64,000 nucleotides of DNA from an uncultured Senegalimassilia sp. (GCA_934661765.1 CAKUJT010000001.1:1-64000); one strand, 5' to 3'; numbered from the stretch's first letter, positions 33,475-43,135 are shown. Translations and numbers: made by a program. Notes: generated by a model not told the origin, from the letters alone.

Positions 33475-34112
33475 TTCGGGCCGCCTGGGCGCGTGATCTG
33501 GTAGAGCAGCGCGTTCATAATGGCGGCCGCCACGGTCGAGCCGCCCTTGCGACCCCTCGCGACGATGGCCGGCACGCATCGCGCGAGTATCTCCTCTTTC
33601 GCCTCGACCACGTTCACAAACCCGACCGGCACCCCAACGACGAGCGCGGGCGCGATCTTCCCCGCGTCCATGAGCTCGGCGAGGCGCAGAAGTGCTGTGG
33701 GAGCGTTGCCGACGGCCACGATGAGCGGACCCTCGATGCCGCAAGCTTTGTCCATGCTCGCAACGGCGCGAGTCGTGCCCGCGGCGCGCGCAGCCGCGGC
33801 GACATCAGGGTCGGCCATGTAGCACACGGCCTTGCAGCCGAGCTTCGCGAGCGCGGGCTTGCTTATGCCTGCGAGCGCCATGTTCGTGTCGGTGAGCACC
33901 GTGGCCCCTGCGCGCAGTGCGTCGAGCGCACAGTGCGCGGCGTCATGGGCGAACACGAGGGAATCGGCGTACGAGAAGTCGGCAGTGGTGTGGATGACGC
34001 GCTTCACGACGGGCTCTTCGAGCGGCGGGAACGTGCGGCCGCCGAGCTCTTCGGTGATGATCTCGAAGCTGCGCCGCTCGATGTCGCCGGGCGCCATCTC
34101 CTTGGAATCCAT
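33471..34112 (-). CDS. cbiC: Cobalt-precorrin-8 methylmutase
   Basis: This 213-aa protein moves the methyl group from C-11 to C-12, giving cobyrinate. The catalytic His lies in VVKRVIHTTADF, and the family segments GRTFPPLEEP-like, LTDTNMALAGI and GVPVGFVNVVEAKE are present. GGAAGGAG lies ahead of the ATG, which immediately follows the cobO stop. Length is standard. Confidence 0.93.
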   Translation of the reverse strand: MDSKEMAPGDIERRSFEIITEELGGRTFPPLEEPVVKRVIHTTADFSYADSLVFAHDAAHCALDALRAGATVLTDTNMALAGISKPALAKLGCKAVCYMADPDVAAAARAAGTTRAVASMDKACGIEGPLIVAVGNAPTALLRLAELMDAGKIAPALVVGVPVGFVNVVEAKEEILARCVPAIVARGRKGGSTVAAAIMNALLYQITRPGGPK

Positions 34113-34628
34113 CTAGTACTCCACTCCTTCCCTTGCACATATCCCCTGTTCGTAGGGGTGTTTCTCGCACCGCATCTCAGTTATGTAGTCGGCCTTCTCC
34201 ACGATCTTGCGGGAAGGCGCGCGTCCGGTGAGCGCTACTTCGACGCCGCGCGCGGACATATCGAGCGCGCGGTCCACGAGCGCCTCGTCGACAAGCCCCT
34301 TCGAAAGCGCATCGAGCGCCTCGTCGAGCACGAGCAGCCCCTCCTGCGCGCCCTCGAGCTCGGCGAGCGCGGAAGCGAGGTTCCCATCGTGCAACTCGCA
34401 CGTCGCGGCAAGTTCTTCCGACGTCATCGACCAGGTAAACTTGTTCGACGCCTTCCCCGCGAACACGGGCACGCCGAAATGCTCGGCGAGCAGGCGCGCC
34501 TCCCCGCTTTCGCCGTCTTTCAGGAACTGCACGACGACGACGCGGCGGCCTGCGGCGAGCATGCGAAGGGCGAGGCCCATCGCCGCCGTGGTCTTGCCTT
34601 TGCCGTCGCCATGATACACGTGGATCAT
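34113..34628 (-). CDS. cobO: Cob(I)yrinate a,c-diamide adenosyltransferase
   Basis: This 171-aa protein attaches the adenosyl ligand to cobalt using ATP. It begins with the unusual P-loop of the CobA/BtuR family, GDGKGKTTAAMG, and contains VVVVQFLKDG and LLVLDEALDAL. The ATG overlaps the cbiP stop (ATGA). It is slightly shorter than enteric BtuR, with the N-terminal extension missing, as in many CobO proteins. Confidence 0.93.
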   Translation of the reverse strand: MIHVYHGDGKGKTTAAMGLALRMLAAGRRVVVVQFLKDGESGEARLLAEHFGVPVFAGKASNKFTWSMTSEELAATCELHDGNLASALAELEGAQEGLLVLDEALDALSKGLVDEALVDRALDMSARGVEVALTGRAPSRKIVEKADYITEMRCEKHPYEQGICAREGVEY

Positions 34629-36124
34629 ACGCCCTCCTCGATAATGCGGTAGACATACTCCATGTCGAGCGCCCCGCGCACGGCGTCGGCCAGGCGGTCG
34701 AACTCGCGCGCACGGTGATCGGCCGCGGACGCCGCGCCCGCAGCACCTACGACGCTCTCGGGCAGGCCGCGCATGCGCGCGAGCGAGCGCGCGAGGGCGA
34801 GCGCCACCCCCGGTTCGTCGAACAGGCCGTGGAGATAGGTTCCGAACACGTTTCCGCAGGCCGCGCCTTCTGGTTTGCCGCCAATCGTGCCAGCAGGGGC
34901 GCAGGAGACGGTCGTTTCGCCGTCGTGAATCTCGTACCCGCGCGCCGTCATGCCGTTCCACACCGAGAACGCGCCTTGGGCGCCCGTGATGCGCAGCTCC
35001 GACTGGGCGAGGCGCTTTTCCTCCTTGAACACCGTACTTGCGGGGATGAGCCCGAGCCCGCGCGCGGTGCCAGCGCCTTCCCTGCCGTGCGGGTCGAAAA
35101 GCTCGTCTCCCAAAAGCTGGTAGCCTCCGCATATGCCGAGCACCGGCGTGCCCGCGCCCGAAAGCGCGCGTACACAGGCTCCGATGCCGCTAGCCGCAAG
35201 CCAACGCGCGTCGTCGAGCGTGGTCTTCGAGCCGGGGAGCACCACCAGGTCGGGTCGGCCCAGATCGGTCGTCGAGGAAACGTAGCGCACGCCCACGCCG
35301 GGCACGCGCGAAAGCGGGTCGAAGTCGGTGAAGTTCGACAGATGCGGAAGGCGCACGACGGCGACGTCGATGACGCCGCGCGCCTCGCGGGCAGATAGGC
35401 GCGGCGCGAGCGAGTCCTCGTCGTCCAGGTCGGGCGAAAGATACGGCACGACCCCCACGACGGGAACCCCGCACATCTTCTCGAGCGGGGCCAAACCCGG
35501 GCGCAGGATTTCCACATCGCCGCGGAACTTGTTCACCACAAGCCCCCGCAAAAGCGCGCGGTCCTCGGGCGCAAGGAGCGCGACCGTGCCGTAGAGCTGG
35601 GCAAACACCCCGCCTGGGTCGATGTCGCCCGCGAGCAGCACGGGGGAGGACACGGCGCGCGCGAGCCCCATGTTGACGATGTCGTTTTCGGCAAGGTTGA
35701 TTTCGGCGGGGCTGCCGGCGCCCTCGATGACGATGACGTCGTTTTCCTCCGCGAGCGAATCGAACGCCTCCAAAATCTGCGGCATGAGCGCCTTCTTTCG
35801 CGCGAAGTAGTCCCTCGCAGCGAAGGCTCCCTGCGCCTTGCCGGCCACGATGAGCTGGCTTCGGTGGTCGCTTTCGGGCTTGAGCAGGATGGGGTTCATG
35901 CGCACGTCGGGCGCGATGCCGCACGCCTCGGCCTGCATGATCTGGGCGCGCCCCATCTCAAGCCCGTCGGCCGTGACACCGCTGTTGAGCGCCATGTTCT
36001 GGCTCTTGAAGGGAGTCACGCGCAGGCCGTCCTGCGAAAGCACGCGGCACAGCCCCGCCGCAAGCAGGCTCTTCCCCGCGTTCGACATGGTGCCCTGGAT
36101 CATGATGGGCTTCGCCCTACCCAC
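34625..36124 (-). CDS. cbiP: Cobyric acid synthase
   Basis: This 499-aa glutamine-dependent amidase adds four amide groups to the corrin side chains. The N-terminal synthetase domain starts IMIQGTMSNAGKSLL (P-loop) and includes VIEGAGSPAEINL. The C-terminal type 1 amidotransferase domain has the nucleophile Cys in LGICGGYQLLG and the His of GTYLHGLFDEP. I set the start at the GTG at 36124, which has a perfect AAGGAGGT site and overlaps the cobD stop; the open frame to 36262 lies within cobD. Confidence 0.93.
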   Translation of the reverse strand: MGRAKPIMIQGTMSNAGKSLLAAGLCRVLSQDGLRVTPFKSQNMALNSGVTADGLEMGRAQIMQAEACGIAPDVRMNPILLKPESDHRSQLIVAGKAQGAFAARDYFARKKALMPQILEAFDSLAEENDVIVIEGAGSPAEINLAENDIVNMGLARAVSSPVLLAGDIDPGGVFAQLYGTVALLAPEDRALLRGLVVNKFRGDVEILRPGLAPLEKMCGVPVVGVVPYLSPDLDDEDSLAPRLSAREARGVIDVAVVRLPHLSNFTDFDPLSRVPGVGVRYVSSTTDLGRPDLVVLPGSKTTLDDARWLAASGIGACVRALSGAGTPVLGICGGYQLLGDELFDPHGREGAGTARGLGLIPASTVFKEEKRLAQSELRITGAQGAFSVWNGMTARGYEIHDGETTVSCAPAGTIGGKPEGAACGNVFGTYLHGLFDEPGVALALARSLARMRGLPESVVGAAGAASAADHRAREFDRLADAVRGALDMEYVYRIIEEGV

Positions 36125-37340
36125 GGGTATCGACCTCCTTCGCCGAGCCTCGGCCATCCGCGCCCGCCATAGCGCCGCTGCAAGAAGCGCCGCCCCGTTC
36201 GTCGGGTTCGCCTTCGCCCGATGCGCCTTCCGCCCGAAGCGCGCGGCTGAACGCCATCGCAAGCCGGGCGTTCTCCTTGCGCGTGCGCACCGCGACGCGG
36301 CACCAGAAACGGGACAGTACCGAAAACGAGTCGCACGTGCGGACCAAAACCCCCTGATTATACAGGCGCTCGGGGATGTCTTTCACCGGCGTGCGGACTA
36401 AAAGGAAGTTCGCATCCGACGGCACGACGGAAAGCCCGAGCGAGGAGAGCTCGTGGGAAAGCCACGCTCGCTCGCCCGCCAATGCATCGCGCGTGCGCGA
36501 GACGTATTCGACGTCTTCCAGGGCGGCGATGCCCGCGGCCTCGGCGACCGAGGAGACGGGCCACGCCTGCCCCGCCCGGCGAATCCCCTCGATGAGTTGG
36601 GCGTTTCCGCTGATCAGATATCCCAACCGCAACCCCGCCATTCCGTAGAGCTTGGTGAACGCGGAGAGCACGGCCACATGGCGCGAACACGCGGCGCGTG
36701 CGGCCACGCTCCTTTCGCGGGCGTCGGGCGCAAATCCGAGGAAGCACTCGTCCACGACGAGCAGCGCGCCCGCCTGCTCACAGCGGCAAGCCGCGGCATC
36801 GATCACGCGGGGGTCGACGAGGCGCCCCGTCGGGTTGTTCGGATTGCAGAGGTACGCCACGTCTCCCGGCCCCTCGATCGCGCGGGCGAAGGAGGCGGGC
36901 ACGTCGAAGTCGTCCGCTTCGGAGAGCGGGAACTCCTGCACGCATGCGCCGTAATACGATGCCGCCTCCGCATATTCAGAGAACGTCGGCGCGCACACGA
37001 CGATGCGTTTCGGGCGCACCGCCGCGGCGAGCCGCCAGATGATGTCGGACGCGCCAGCGCCGCAGACGATAGTCTCTTCGGGAACGCCCTGGGCGCGCGC
37101 TAGGGCGCGAACGAGGGCGAGGCTTTCCCTATCGGGGTAGGCGTCGATTCGAGAAAGCGCCTTGCAAGCTGCGGCGACGGCGCGCGGCGAGGGGCCTGCT
37201 GGATTCACGTTCACCGAGAAGTCAATGAGGTCGGAGGCGCCCCCTTCGCAAGCGATGCCGAGCGATTGCGCGCTGCCTCCATGCGCACGGGCGCGCAGGA
37301 TTCCCCCGGCAGCCCGGGGCGCGGCGTGGTCTTCCCTCAT
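36117..37340 (-). CDS. cobD: Threonine-phosphate decarboxylase-type aminotransferase
   Basis: This 407-aa PLP enzyme of the HisC/CobD family makes (R)-1-amino-2-propanol phosphate for the nucleotide loop. The PLP lysine is in SAFTKLYGMAGLRLGY, with NPNNPTGRL and VVDECFLGF as cofactor-binding segments. The ATG overlaps the cbiB stop (ATGA). The C-terminal 40 residues are a Gly/Glu-rich extension beyond the family core. The position next to cbiB and cbiP supports CobD over histidinol-phosphate aminotransferase. Confidence 0.88.
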   Translation of the reverse strand: MREDHAAPRAAGGILRARAHGGSAQSLGIACEGGASDLIDFSVNVNPAGPSPRAVAAACKALSRIDAYPDRESLALVRALARAQGVPEETIVCGAGASDIIWRLAAAVRPKRIVVCAPTFSEYAEAASYYGACVQEFPLSEADDFDVPASFARAIEGPGDVAYLCNPNNPTGRLVDPRVIDAAACRCEQAGALLVVDECFLGFAPDARERSVAARAACSRHVAVLSAFTKLYGMAGLRLGYLISGNAQLIEGIRRAGQAWPVSSVAEAAGIAALEDVEYVSRTRDALAGERAWLSHELSSLGLSVVPSDANFLLVRTPVKDIPERLYNQGVLVRTCDSFSVLSRFWCRVAVRTRKENARLAMAFSRALRAEGASGEGEPDERGGASCSGAMAGADGRGSAKEVDTRG

Positions 37341-38311
37341 GCCATCGCCCCCACGGCGAGCACGACCGCCGCGCGCGCGGCGCCGAAGACGACGAGCGCG
37401 CATACGGACGCGGCGAGCATGAGCCTTGTCGCCCGGGCGATGTCGCCCCACTCGATTTCGCGGGACGCGTCGCCTATCGTCGGTTTCTCAACGAGCTTGC
37501 CGAAATACACCGCGGGTCCTGCCAGGCGCAGCCCGAGCGCGCCCGCGCACGCTGACTCGGTCTGCGCCGCGTTCGGGCTCGCATGGCGACGCCTGTCGCG
37601 GCGCCAGATGCGCGCCGCCCCGCGCGCGTCGAGCCCGACGATCGGGCACACGGCGATCATGAGCAGGGCCGATAAGCGCGAGGGAATCCAGTTCACCGCA
37701 TCGTCGAGGCGCGCCGAGGCGCAGCCGAAGTCGATGTAGCGCTCGTTTTTGTAGCCCACCATGCTGTCGAGCGTGTTCACCGCCTTGTACGCCATGCCCA
37801 AGGGCGCACCCCCGATCATAAGGTAGAAAAGCGGCGCGATGACGCCGTCGCTCGCGTTCTCCGCCACCGTTTCCACGGCGGCGCGCGCGACGCCCTGCTC
37901 GTCGAGAACAGACGTGTCGCGTCCCACGATGCGCCCGACGGCTTCGCGCGCCGCGACAAGGCCGCCCTTCGAGAACGCGCGGGCCACGGCCAGGCTCTGG
38001 CGGCGCAGCTCGCATGCCGCGAGAATCTGATAGCTCGCCCATGCCTCGGCCACGAAGCGCAAGCCGGAGTGAACCATGCCGCAAAGGTGCAGGATTCCCC
38101 AGGTCAAAAGCCCACACGCAAGCGGAAGCGCCACGGCGAGCACAAGCCCTGCGGCGCGCGTGCCCGCGGACGTTTGCGGGAATGCGCCCCGCAGGCGGCC
38201 TTCGGCCCACGTGATCGCGCGCCCCATGGCGACGACGGGATGGGGAAGCCAGCGCGGGTCGCCGAAGGCAAGGTCGGCCGCGAACCCGGCGACGACGGCA
38301 AGAATCGTCAT
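37337..38311 (-). CDS. cbiB: Adenosylcobinamide-phosphate synthase
   Basis: This 324-aa membrane protein links aminopropanol phosphate to adenosylcobyrate. It has about five hydrophobic helices and the family segments AADLAFGDPRWLPHPVVAMG at the start, ETVAENASDGVIAPLFY, and NTLDSMVGYKNERY. The start at 38311 shares one base with the upstream stop (TGATG). The open frame to 38515 lies within the upstream gene. Confidence 0.93.
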   Translation of the reverse strand: MTILAVVAGFAADLAFGDPRWLPHPVVAMGRAITWAEGRLRGAFPQTSAGTRAAGLVLAVALPLACGLLTWGILHLCGMVHSGLRFVAEAWASYQILAACELRRQSLAVARAFSKGGLVAAREAVGRIVGRDTSVLDEQGVARAAVETVAENASDGVIAPLFYLMIGGAPLGMAYKAVNTLDSMVGYKNERYIDFGCASARLDDAVNWIPSRLSALLMIAVCPIVGLDARGAARIWRRDRRRHASPNAAQTESACAGALGLRLAGPAVYFGKLVEKPTIGDASREIEWGDIARATRLMLAASVCALVVFGAARAAVVLAVGAMA

Positions 38312-39312
38312 CACTTGGCATCGCCCCCCGAAGCGGGGCGAACGTCGCGAAGGCAGCACCCATCCCAGGTGGCGGCCCATGCGCCGCCCGGCTCGGTATG
38401 CACGTCGAAGTATCCCATTTTCGGGACAGCTAGCTCGGAGAGCAGCGCTTTCACGGTACCCGCGTGAACGACGAAGACGGCGCGCCCACCCCCCTGGGCG
38501 CGCTCCGATTCGCACGCATCCCGAAACGCCGCGACGACGCGGCGGGCGAAATCGCTCTTGCCCTCACCATGCGGGCAGCGCGTCTCGCACCAGGAGTCTA
38601 CCCAGGCGCGGTAGCGCGCATCCTCTTTAAGCTCGGCGGCGCTTCGCCCCTCGAAGTCGCCGAAATCCATCTCGCGCAGACCGGGGCACGCCATAAGCTC
38701 CGCGTTCGGGAAGAGGATGCGCGCCGTCTGGTCGGTGCGGGCCATGCCGCTCGTGATAACACGGAACGCGTCACGATCGCACGCGAGGTCGCGCAAAGCG
38801 CGCTCGCCCGCGCTCGACAGGGGCTCGTCGGTGCCCGCCCCGCTGTAGCGATGGTCTTCCGTGCCCGCTGTGGCACCATGGCGCACGAAGACGACTTCCA
38901 AAGGCGCGCCCGCGCCCTGCGTCCCTCGAGGCGCATCGGCAAGGTTTCCTTTGATGACCTGGGGAATCCCGCACGTCATGCGCACGACGACGTCGGCGCG
39001 CGCAGCGAGCGCGCATCCCAGGCGCCCCGCGCGCTCGCGCCATTGGGCGTCTTCCGCACGCATGGGGACGACCCCCGAGCCGACCAAGGGCAGAATCACT
39101 GCGTCGAAGCCGATCAGCCGCTCGAGCGCCCGGTCAGCATCAAGCGCGCGTACGAGTTCCTCAGCACGGTACGCGACGCGGCCGGCAAAAGCCGCGGGCA
39201 CGCCGCCCTCCGCAAGCTGCGCCGCGTCGACGAAATCGTCCGCCGCGAACCCGAGCTTTTCGCGCACGAAGGTCCTCTTCCCCGAATGCGCGCCACCTAC
39301 CACGAGCATCAT
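38311..39312 (-). CDS. Fusion of a CobU-like P-loop domain and CobC alpha-ribazole phosphatase
   Basis: This 333-aa protein joins two activities. Residues 1-135 resemble CobU: P-loop GGAHSGKRTFVREK and a terminal VVVRMTCGIPQVIKG like the CobU end (VVCGIPVWMKG). It lacks an obvious counterpart of the guanylylated His segment (RHR) of the second CobU at 40073-40621. Residues 140-333 are a histidine phosphatase: VFVRHGATAG, the Arg segment ITSGMARTDQTA, and VVHAGTVKAL, fitting CobC, which dephosphorylates alpha-ribazole phosphate. Translation starts at ATGATG overlapping the cobS stop. The role of the extra CobU-like domain is unclear. Confidence 0.85.
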   Translation of the reverse strand: MMLVVGGAHSGKRTFVREKLGFAADDFVDAAQLAEGGVPAAFAGRVAYRAEELVRALDADRALERLIGFDAVILPLVGSGVVPMRAEDAQWRERAGRLGCALAARADVVVRMTCGIPQVIKGNLADAPRGTQGAGAPLEVVFVRHGATAGTEDHRYSGAGTDEPLSSAGERALRDLACDRDAFRVITSGMARTDQTARILFPNAELMACPGLREMDFGDFEGRSAAELKEDARYRAWVDSWCETRCPHGEGKSDFARRVVAAFRDACESERAQGGGRAVFVVHAGTVKALLSELAVPKMGYFDVHTEPGGAWAATWDGCCLRDVRPASGGDAK

Positions 39313-40076
39313 AGGAGCATGCCCCCCGCCACCAGCACGGCGAGCATCGCGAGCTCGGCCCATTGCAGAAACCATCCGGCCAAATCCCCCGTCACCCCGC
39401 CGAAGCGGGACAGGGCAACATGGCGGTACCACGCGAGCGCCAAAAGCCCCGCCACCGCCATAAGGGCGCCGACGGCCTGAACGCACGCGACCATCCCTGC
39501 AGCCGAAGCCGCAGCGAAAGCGCAAAGCGGCACGACGATCGCCGCGCGCTTCTTCGCAGGCGAGAGCCCCGCGGCCATGCCGTCCGCCCGCGCGGCAGGC
39601 CAGCATTCAACGGCGAGCCCCGAAAGCGCGCGGGAGAACACGAGCGAGCACAGAAGCGCGAGGAACGCCCCCGCCGTAAGCGGCAGCGCGGTGAACAGGG
39701 AAAACTGCAGAATAAGGTACACGACAACACCGATGACCCCGAAGGCGCCCGCCCGCGGGTCGTGCATGATCTCGAGCTTTCGCTCGCGCGGGGCCCAACT
39801 TGCAAGCGCGTCGGAGGTGTCGCAGAGCCCGTCTAGGTGGATGCCTCCCGTCACCGCCACAGGCAGCGCCACGAGCACGGCCGCGACGATGGTCGCGGGC
39901 GCGGCGAGCAGGTTCGCCACGTGCCCCCACGCCGTCATGAGGAAGCCTTCCGCAAGGCCCACCAGGGGAAACGCGGCAAGCGCATGGGTTGACCCGAAAT
40001 CGGTCCAGACCGATTTCGGGACGGGGATGCGCGAGAACGTTCCGAACGCCGCGCCGATCGACTCCGCTATCTTCAC
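39309..40076 (-). CDS. cobS: Adenosylcobinamide-GDP ribazoletransferase
   Basis: This 255-aa integral membrane enzyme joins the lower-ligand nucleoside to adenosylcobinamide-GDP. The conserved motif GGIHLDGLCDTSDALAS and the basic MHDPRAGAFGV segment are present, with about six hydrophobic helices. It starts at a GTG overlapping the cobU stop (GTGA). The open frame to 40187 is inside cobU. Confidence 0.93.
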   Translation of the reverse strand: MKIAESIGAAFGTFSRIPVPKSVWTDFGSTHALAAFPLVGLAEGFLMTAWGHVANLLAAPATIVAAVLVALPVAVTGGIHLDGLCDTSDALASWAPRERKLEIMHDPRAGAFGVIGVVVYLILQFSLFTALPLTAGAFLALLCSLVFSRALSGLAVECWPAARADGMAAGLSPAKKRAAIVVPLCAFAAASAAGMVACVQAVGALMAVAGLLALAWYRHVALSRFGGVTGDLAGWFLQWAELAMLAVLVAGGMLL

Positions 40077-40621
40077 CTTGTAGGTCCTTCGCCTTTCATC
40101 CACACGGGAATCCCGCATACCACTTCGACTGCGCGGTCGGCCAGCGCCGCCACGCCCGCGTTCACGCGCGCGAGCGCGCGCCTCCATGCCTCGGTCCCCT
40201 CATCGTAGCGCATCCCATCGGCGAACACGTCGACGGTGACCACCACCGTATCCGCAGCGGCCTGAGCGAGCCGTTCGATGCCTCCGAGCACCTCGCGCGC
40301 CGCAGCGTCGGGGTCACGTGGGGACAAGCCGCCTTCCGCGAAGAGCTCGTTCGCAACCAGGTTGCCCACGTCCTCCAAAAGAAGCGTGCAGCCGCGCGGA
40401 AGCCCGGGCACTGCGGCGCCCACGTCACGCGTGCGCTCGAGGGTGGAAAACCCCTTGCCCTCGCGCAGCGCCCGATGGCGCGCGATGCGGCGGGCGCCCT
40501 CTTCCCCGAAGGGCTCCATCGTTGCCAGGTACACGCGGGGGCCGGCGTGCCCGAGGCACAGGGACTCGGCGTAGGCGCTCTTGCCGCTCGCGGCGGCGCC
40601 GATGACGAGCGTCACCGTCAT
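40073..40621 (-). CDS. cobU: Adenosylcobinamide kinase / guanylyltransferase
   Basis: This 182-aa enzyme phosphorylates adenosylcobinamide and then transfers GMP to it. The P-loop is GAAASGKSAYAE, the guanylylated His lies in RRIARHRALR, and the LLLEDVGNLVANELF and VVCGIPVWMKG segments match. The ATG overlaps the cobT stop (ATGA). The long open frame to 41557 is out of frame with cobT and is not real. Confidence 0.93.
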   Translation of the reverse strand: MTVTLVIGAAASGKSAYAESLCLGHAGPRVYLATMEPFGEEGARRIARHRALREGKGFSTLERTRDVGAAVPGLPRGCTLLLEDVGNLVANELFAEGGLSPRDPDAAAREVLGGIERLAQAAADTVVVTVDVFADGMRYDEGTEAWRRALARVNAGVAALADRAVEVVCGIPVWMKGEGPTR

Positions 40622-41760
40622 TTCCCGGCCTCGAAATGCTCGTAAGCAGCCATGCCAGTCGCCGTGAACGTCTTCCCATCCCGGTACACGCGCAGCGCCG
40701 AATCCAGAAGGGGCAGATACGCCATGGCGCCCGCGCCCTCGCCCAAGTGCATGCCTGCGTCGAGGGGTGCCTTTATGCCGAGCTCGCGAAGGAGCTCCTG
40801 GCTTGCGGGTTCGCTTGATGCGTGGGTGCCCACGAGGTAGCCCAAGGCGTTGGGGCACAGGCGCGCCGCGCACAGGGCCGCCGTGCAGGATATGACCCCG
40901 TCGAGGAGCGCCGGCGCCTTCGAGGCCGCGGCCCCCAGGTAGAAGCCGCACATCGCCGCGATGTCGAAGCCGCCCACCTTCGAGAGCACGTCGATCGGGT
41001 TGGCGGGATCGGGCGAGTTCGCGTCGATAGCGCGCTCGACCACGTCGCGCTTGCGCGCGAGCGAGGCGTCCGAGAGCCCCGCGCCGCGCCCGACGAGGCT
41101 CCGCGCGTCCGCCCGGAGGAGCACTGCGGCCACCGCCGCCGAGGTGGTCGTGTTGCCGATGCCCATCTCGCCCGCGGCGAGAAGGCGCACGCCGGCGCGG
41201 GCAAGCCCGCACGCGACGGCGATTCCGACCTCGATCGCGCGCACGGCCCCATCGCGAGACATAGCGGGGCCGTGCGCGATGTTGCCGCTCCCCCGCCGCA
41301 CGTTCGCGCGCACCATGCGCGCGTCTTCTATGCCCCGGGCCATACCCACGTCGACGGGCACGACCTCGGCACCCGCGAACGCCGCCATGCGGCAGGCGCT
41401 CGTGGCCCCCTCGCACATGTTGCGCGCAACGGCTCGCGTCACGTCTTGCCCGCTTTGCGACACGCCTTCGGCAACGACCCCGTTGTCGGAGAAGAATACC
41501 GCGAGCGCACGGGGAAACTCGGCCACCTCGGCGCTCCCCTGAGCTGCGGCGATACACGCGACGGCGTCTTCAAAGTCGCCCAATCCCCCCAAGGGGTGCG
41601 CGATGGAGTCCCACGCGGCGTACGCGGCGGCGCGGGCGCACTCGTCTGCGGGCGCGATCCGGGAGAGCGCGGCTTCGAGCACGGCGCCCGGCGCCGACGA
41701 GAACGCGCGCTCGACTTCCTCGCGGATGCAGGCAAGCGCGGTTTCGGTTGCTTCAGCCAT
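40618..41760 (-). CDS. cobT: Nicotinate-nucleotide--dimethylbenzimidazole phosphoribosyltransferase
   Basis: This 380-aa enzyme makes alpha-ribazole phosphate. Family marks are the N-terminal HPLGGLGDFEDAV, SDNGVVAEGVS, GEMGIGNTTTSAAV, and the C-terminal catalytic-Glu segment GMHLGEGAGAMAYLPLLDSAL. GAGAGGAGA precedes the ATG at 41760, which overlaps the end of cbiA by 8 nt. The lower-ligand base cannot be told from this gene; no bluB or bza genes are in the window. Confidence 0.92.
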   Translation of the reverse strand: MAEATETALACIREEVERAFSSAPGAVLEAALSRIAPADECARAAAYAAWDSIAHPLGGLGDFEDAVACIAAAQGSAEVAEFPRALAVFFSDNGVVAEGVSQSGQDVTRAVARNMCEGATSACRMAAFAGAEVVPVDVGMARGIEDARMVRANVRRGSGNIAHGPAMSRDGAVRAIEVGIAVACGLARAGVRLLAAGEMGIGNTTTSAAVAAVLLRADARSLVGRGAGLSDASLARKRDVVERAIDANSPDPANPIDVLSKVGGFDIAAMCGFYLGAAASKAPALLDGVISCTAALCAARLCPNALGYLVGTHASSEPASQELLRELGIKAPLDAGMHLGEGAGAMAYLPLLDSALRVYRDGKTFTATGMAAYEHFEAGK

Positions 41761-43135
41761 GCCGTCTCCTCTCTGCGAACGACGCTGCGGCAGACGCGAA
41801 CGCGCGCGCAACGTCGGGGTTCGCAGGATAGTACACATGCGGGAAGCCCGCCACCAGGGACGGGGTGGTCGTCATGCACGGCCAGCCCTTGTCGCGCCGG
41901 GGCTTCTGCGCCCAGAAGTCGCCGCCCGGGCAGGTGGACTGCCAGTAGTGGAACTCGTGCGCGCGGATGCGTGTGCCGCGCGGCCCGTAGAGCCCGTCGC
42001 GTTGGGAAATGAGCTCCACGTATCCGAAATGGGACAGCCTTCCCCCGTTCTCGCTTGCGCCCTCAAGGGCGCCCGCAACAGGCCAGCGCCGCCCCTCGCT
42101 ATCGGCGATTTCGCGCTGCAGGTACAGAAACCCACCGCATTCGGCGACCGTGGGCATGCCGGATTCCACCGCGCACCGCACCGCCTCGCGCATCGGCGCG
42201 TTCTCGGAGAGCTGCCGCGCATGGAGCTCCGGGTAGCCGCCCCCCAGATAGAGGGCGCTTGTCCCCCGGGGCAACTCGCTATCACACAGGGGGCTGAAAA
42301 AGGCCAGCTCGCAACCCAGGTCCTCGAGCGCGCGCAGGTTCTCCTCGTAGTAGAACGAGAACGCCTCGTCACGTGCGACGGCGACGATGGGCCGCGCTCC
42401 CGCGATCGGCTCCAACCGGTAAGGTTCCTCGCGGATATCGGGTGCCGTCGCCGCTATTTCGAGCAAGCGGTCGACGTCGACGCTCTTTTCCACCAGCTCG
42501 GCCATCTTGTCGATGCGCGCGGAGAGCTGCTCGACCTCGTCGGCGGTCACAAGCCCCAGATGCCGGCTTTCGAGCGAGAACGCCTCGTCGGCGGGGATAT
42601 TCCCCAAAACCGCGACGCCCGTGTGCTTCTCGATCGCAGGCGCCGCGTAGGCGCAGGCAGCGGCGCTCGTCTTGTTCAGCACGACGCCGCGCACGTTCGC
42701 ACAAGGCAGGAACTCGGCGATGCCGCGGATCACGGCGGCGAGCGATAAAGACGCCCCGCGCCCGTTCACCACTAAAACGACCGGCGTTTCCGTGTCGCGC
42801 GCAACCTGGTAGCTGCTCGCGTCGGCCACGCCGGGCGCCATGCCGTCGTAGAAGCCCATGACCCCCTCGAGCACCGCGACATCCGCGCCCGCGGCGCCGC
42901 GTGCGAGCAGGGCGCGCAGCGTCGGGGCGTCGGTGAAGAAGCCGTCTAAGTTGCCCGAGCGCGCGCCCACGACGCGGCGATGAAAGAGCGGGTCAATGTA
43001 GTCGGGGCCGCATTTGAAGGCCGCGCATGCAAGGCCGCGGCGCGCGAGCGCGCGCAGAAGCGCGCACGTTACGACCGTCTTGCCGCTCCCGCTCGAGGGC
43101 GCAGCGACCATGAAGTGCGGGATGGACGTGCTCAC
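41753..43135 (-). CDS. cbiA: Cobyrinate a,c-diamide synthase
   Basis: This 460-aa enzyme amidates side chains a and c with glutamine and ATP. The N-terminal domain opens with MVAAPSSGSGKTVVTCAL (P-loop). The C-terminal amidotransferase has the nucleophile Cys in TVAECGGFLYL and the final His in VYYPANP/HEFHYW surroundings. It starts at a GTG overlapping the cbiET stop (GTGA). Length is normal. Confidence 0.93.
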   Translation of the reverse strand: MSTSIPHFMVAAPSSGSGKTVVTCALLRALARRGLACAAFKCGPDYIDPLFHRRVVGARSGNLDGFFTDAPTLRALLARGAAGADVAVLEGVMGFYDGMAPGVADASSYQVARDTETPVVLVVNGRGASLSLAAVIRGIAEFLPCANVRGVVLNKTSAAACAYAAPAIEKHTGVAVLGNIPADEAFSLESRHLGLVTADEVEQLSARIDKMAELVEKSVDVDRLLEIAATAPDIREEPYRLEPIAGARPIVAVARDEAFSFYYEENLRALEDLGCELAFFSPLCDSELPRGTSALYLGGGYPELHARQLSENAPMREAVRCAVESGMPTVAECGGFLYLQREIADSEGRRWPVAGALEGASENGGRLSHFGYVELISQRDGLYGPRGTRIRAHEFHYWQSTCPGGDFWAQKPRRDKGWPCMTTTPSLVAGFPHVYYPANPDVARAFASAAASFAERRRHG

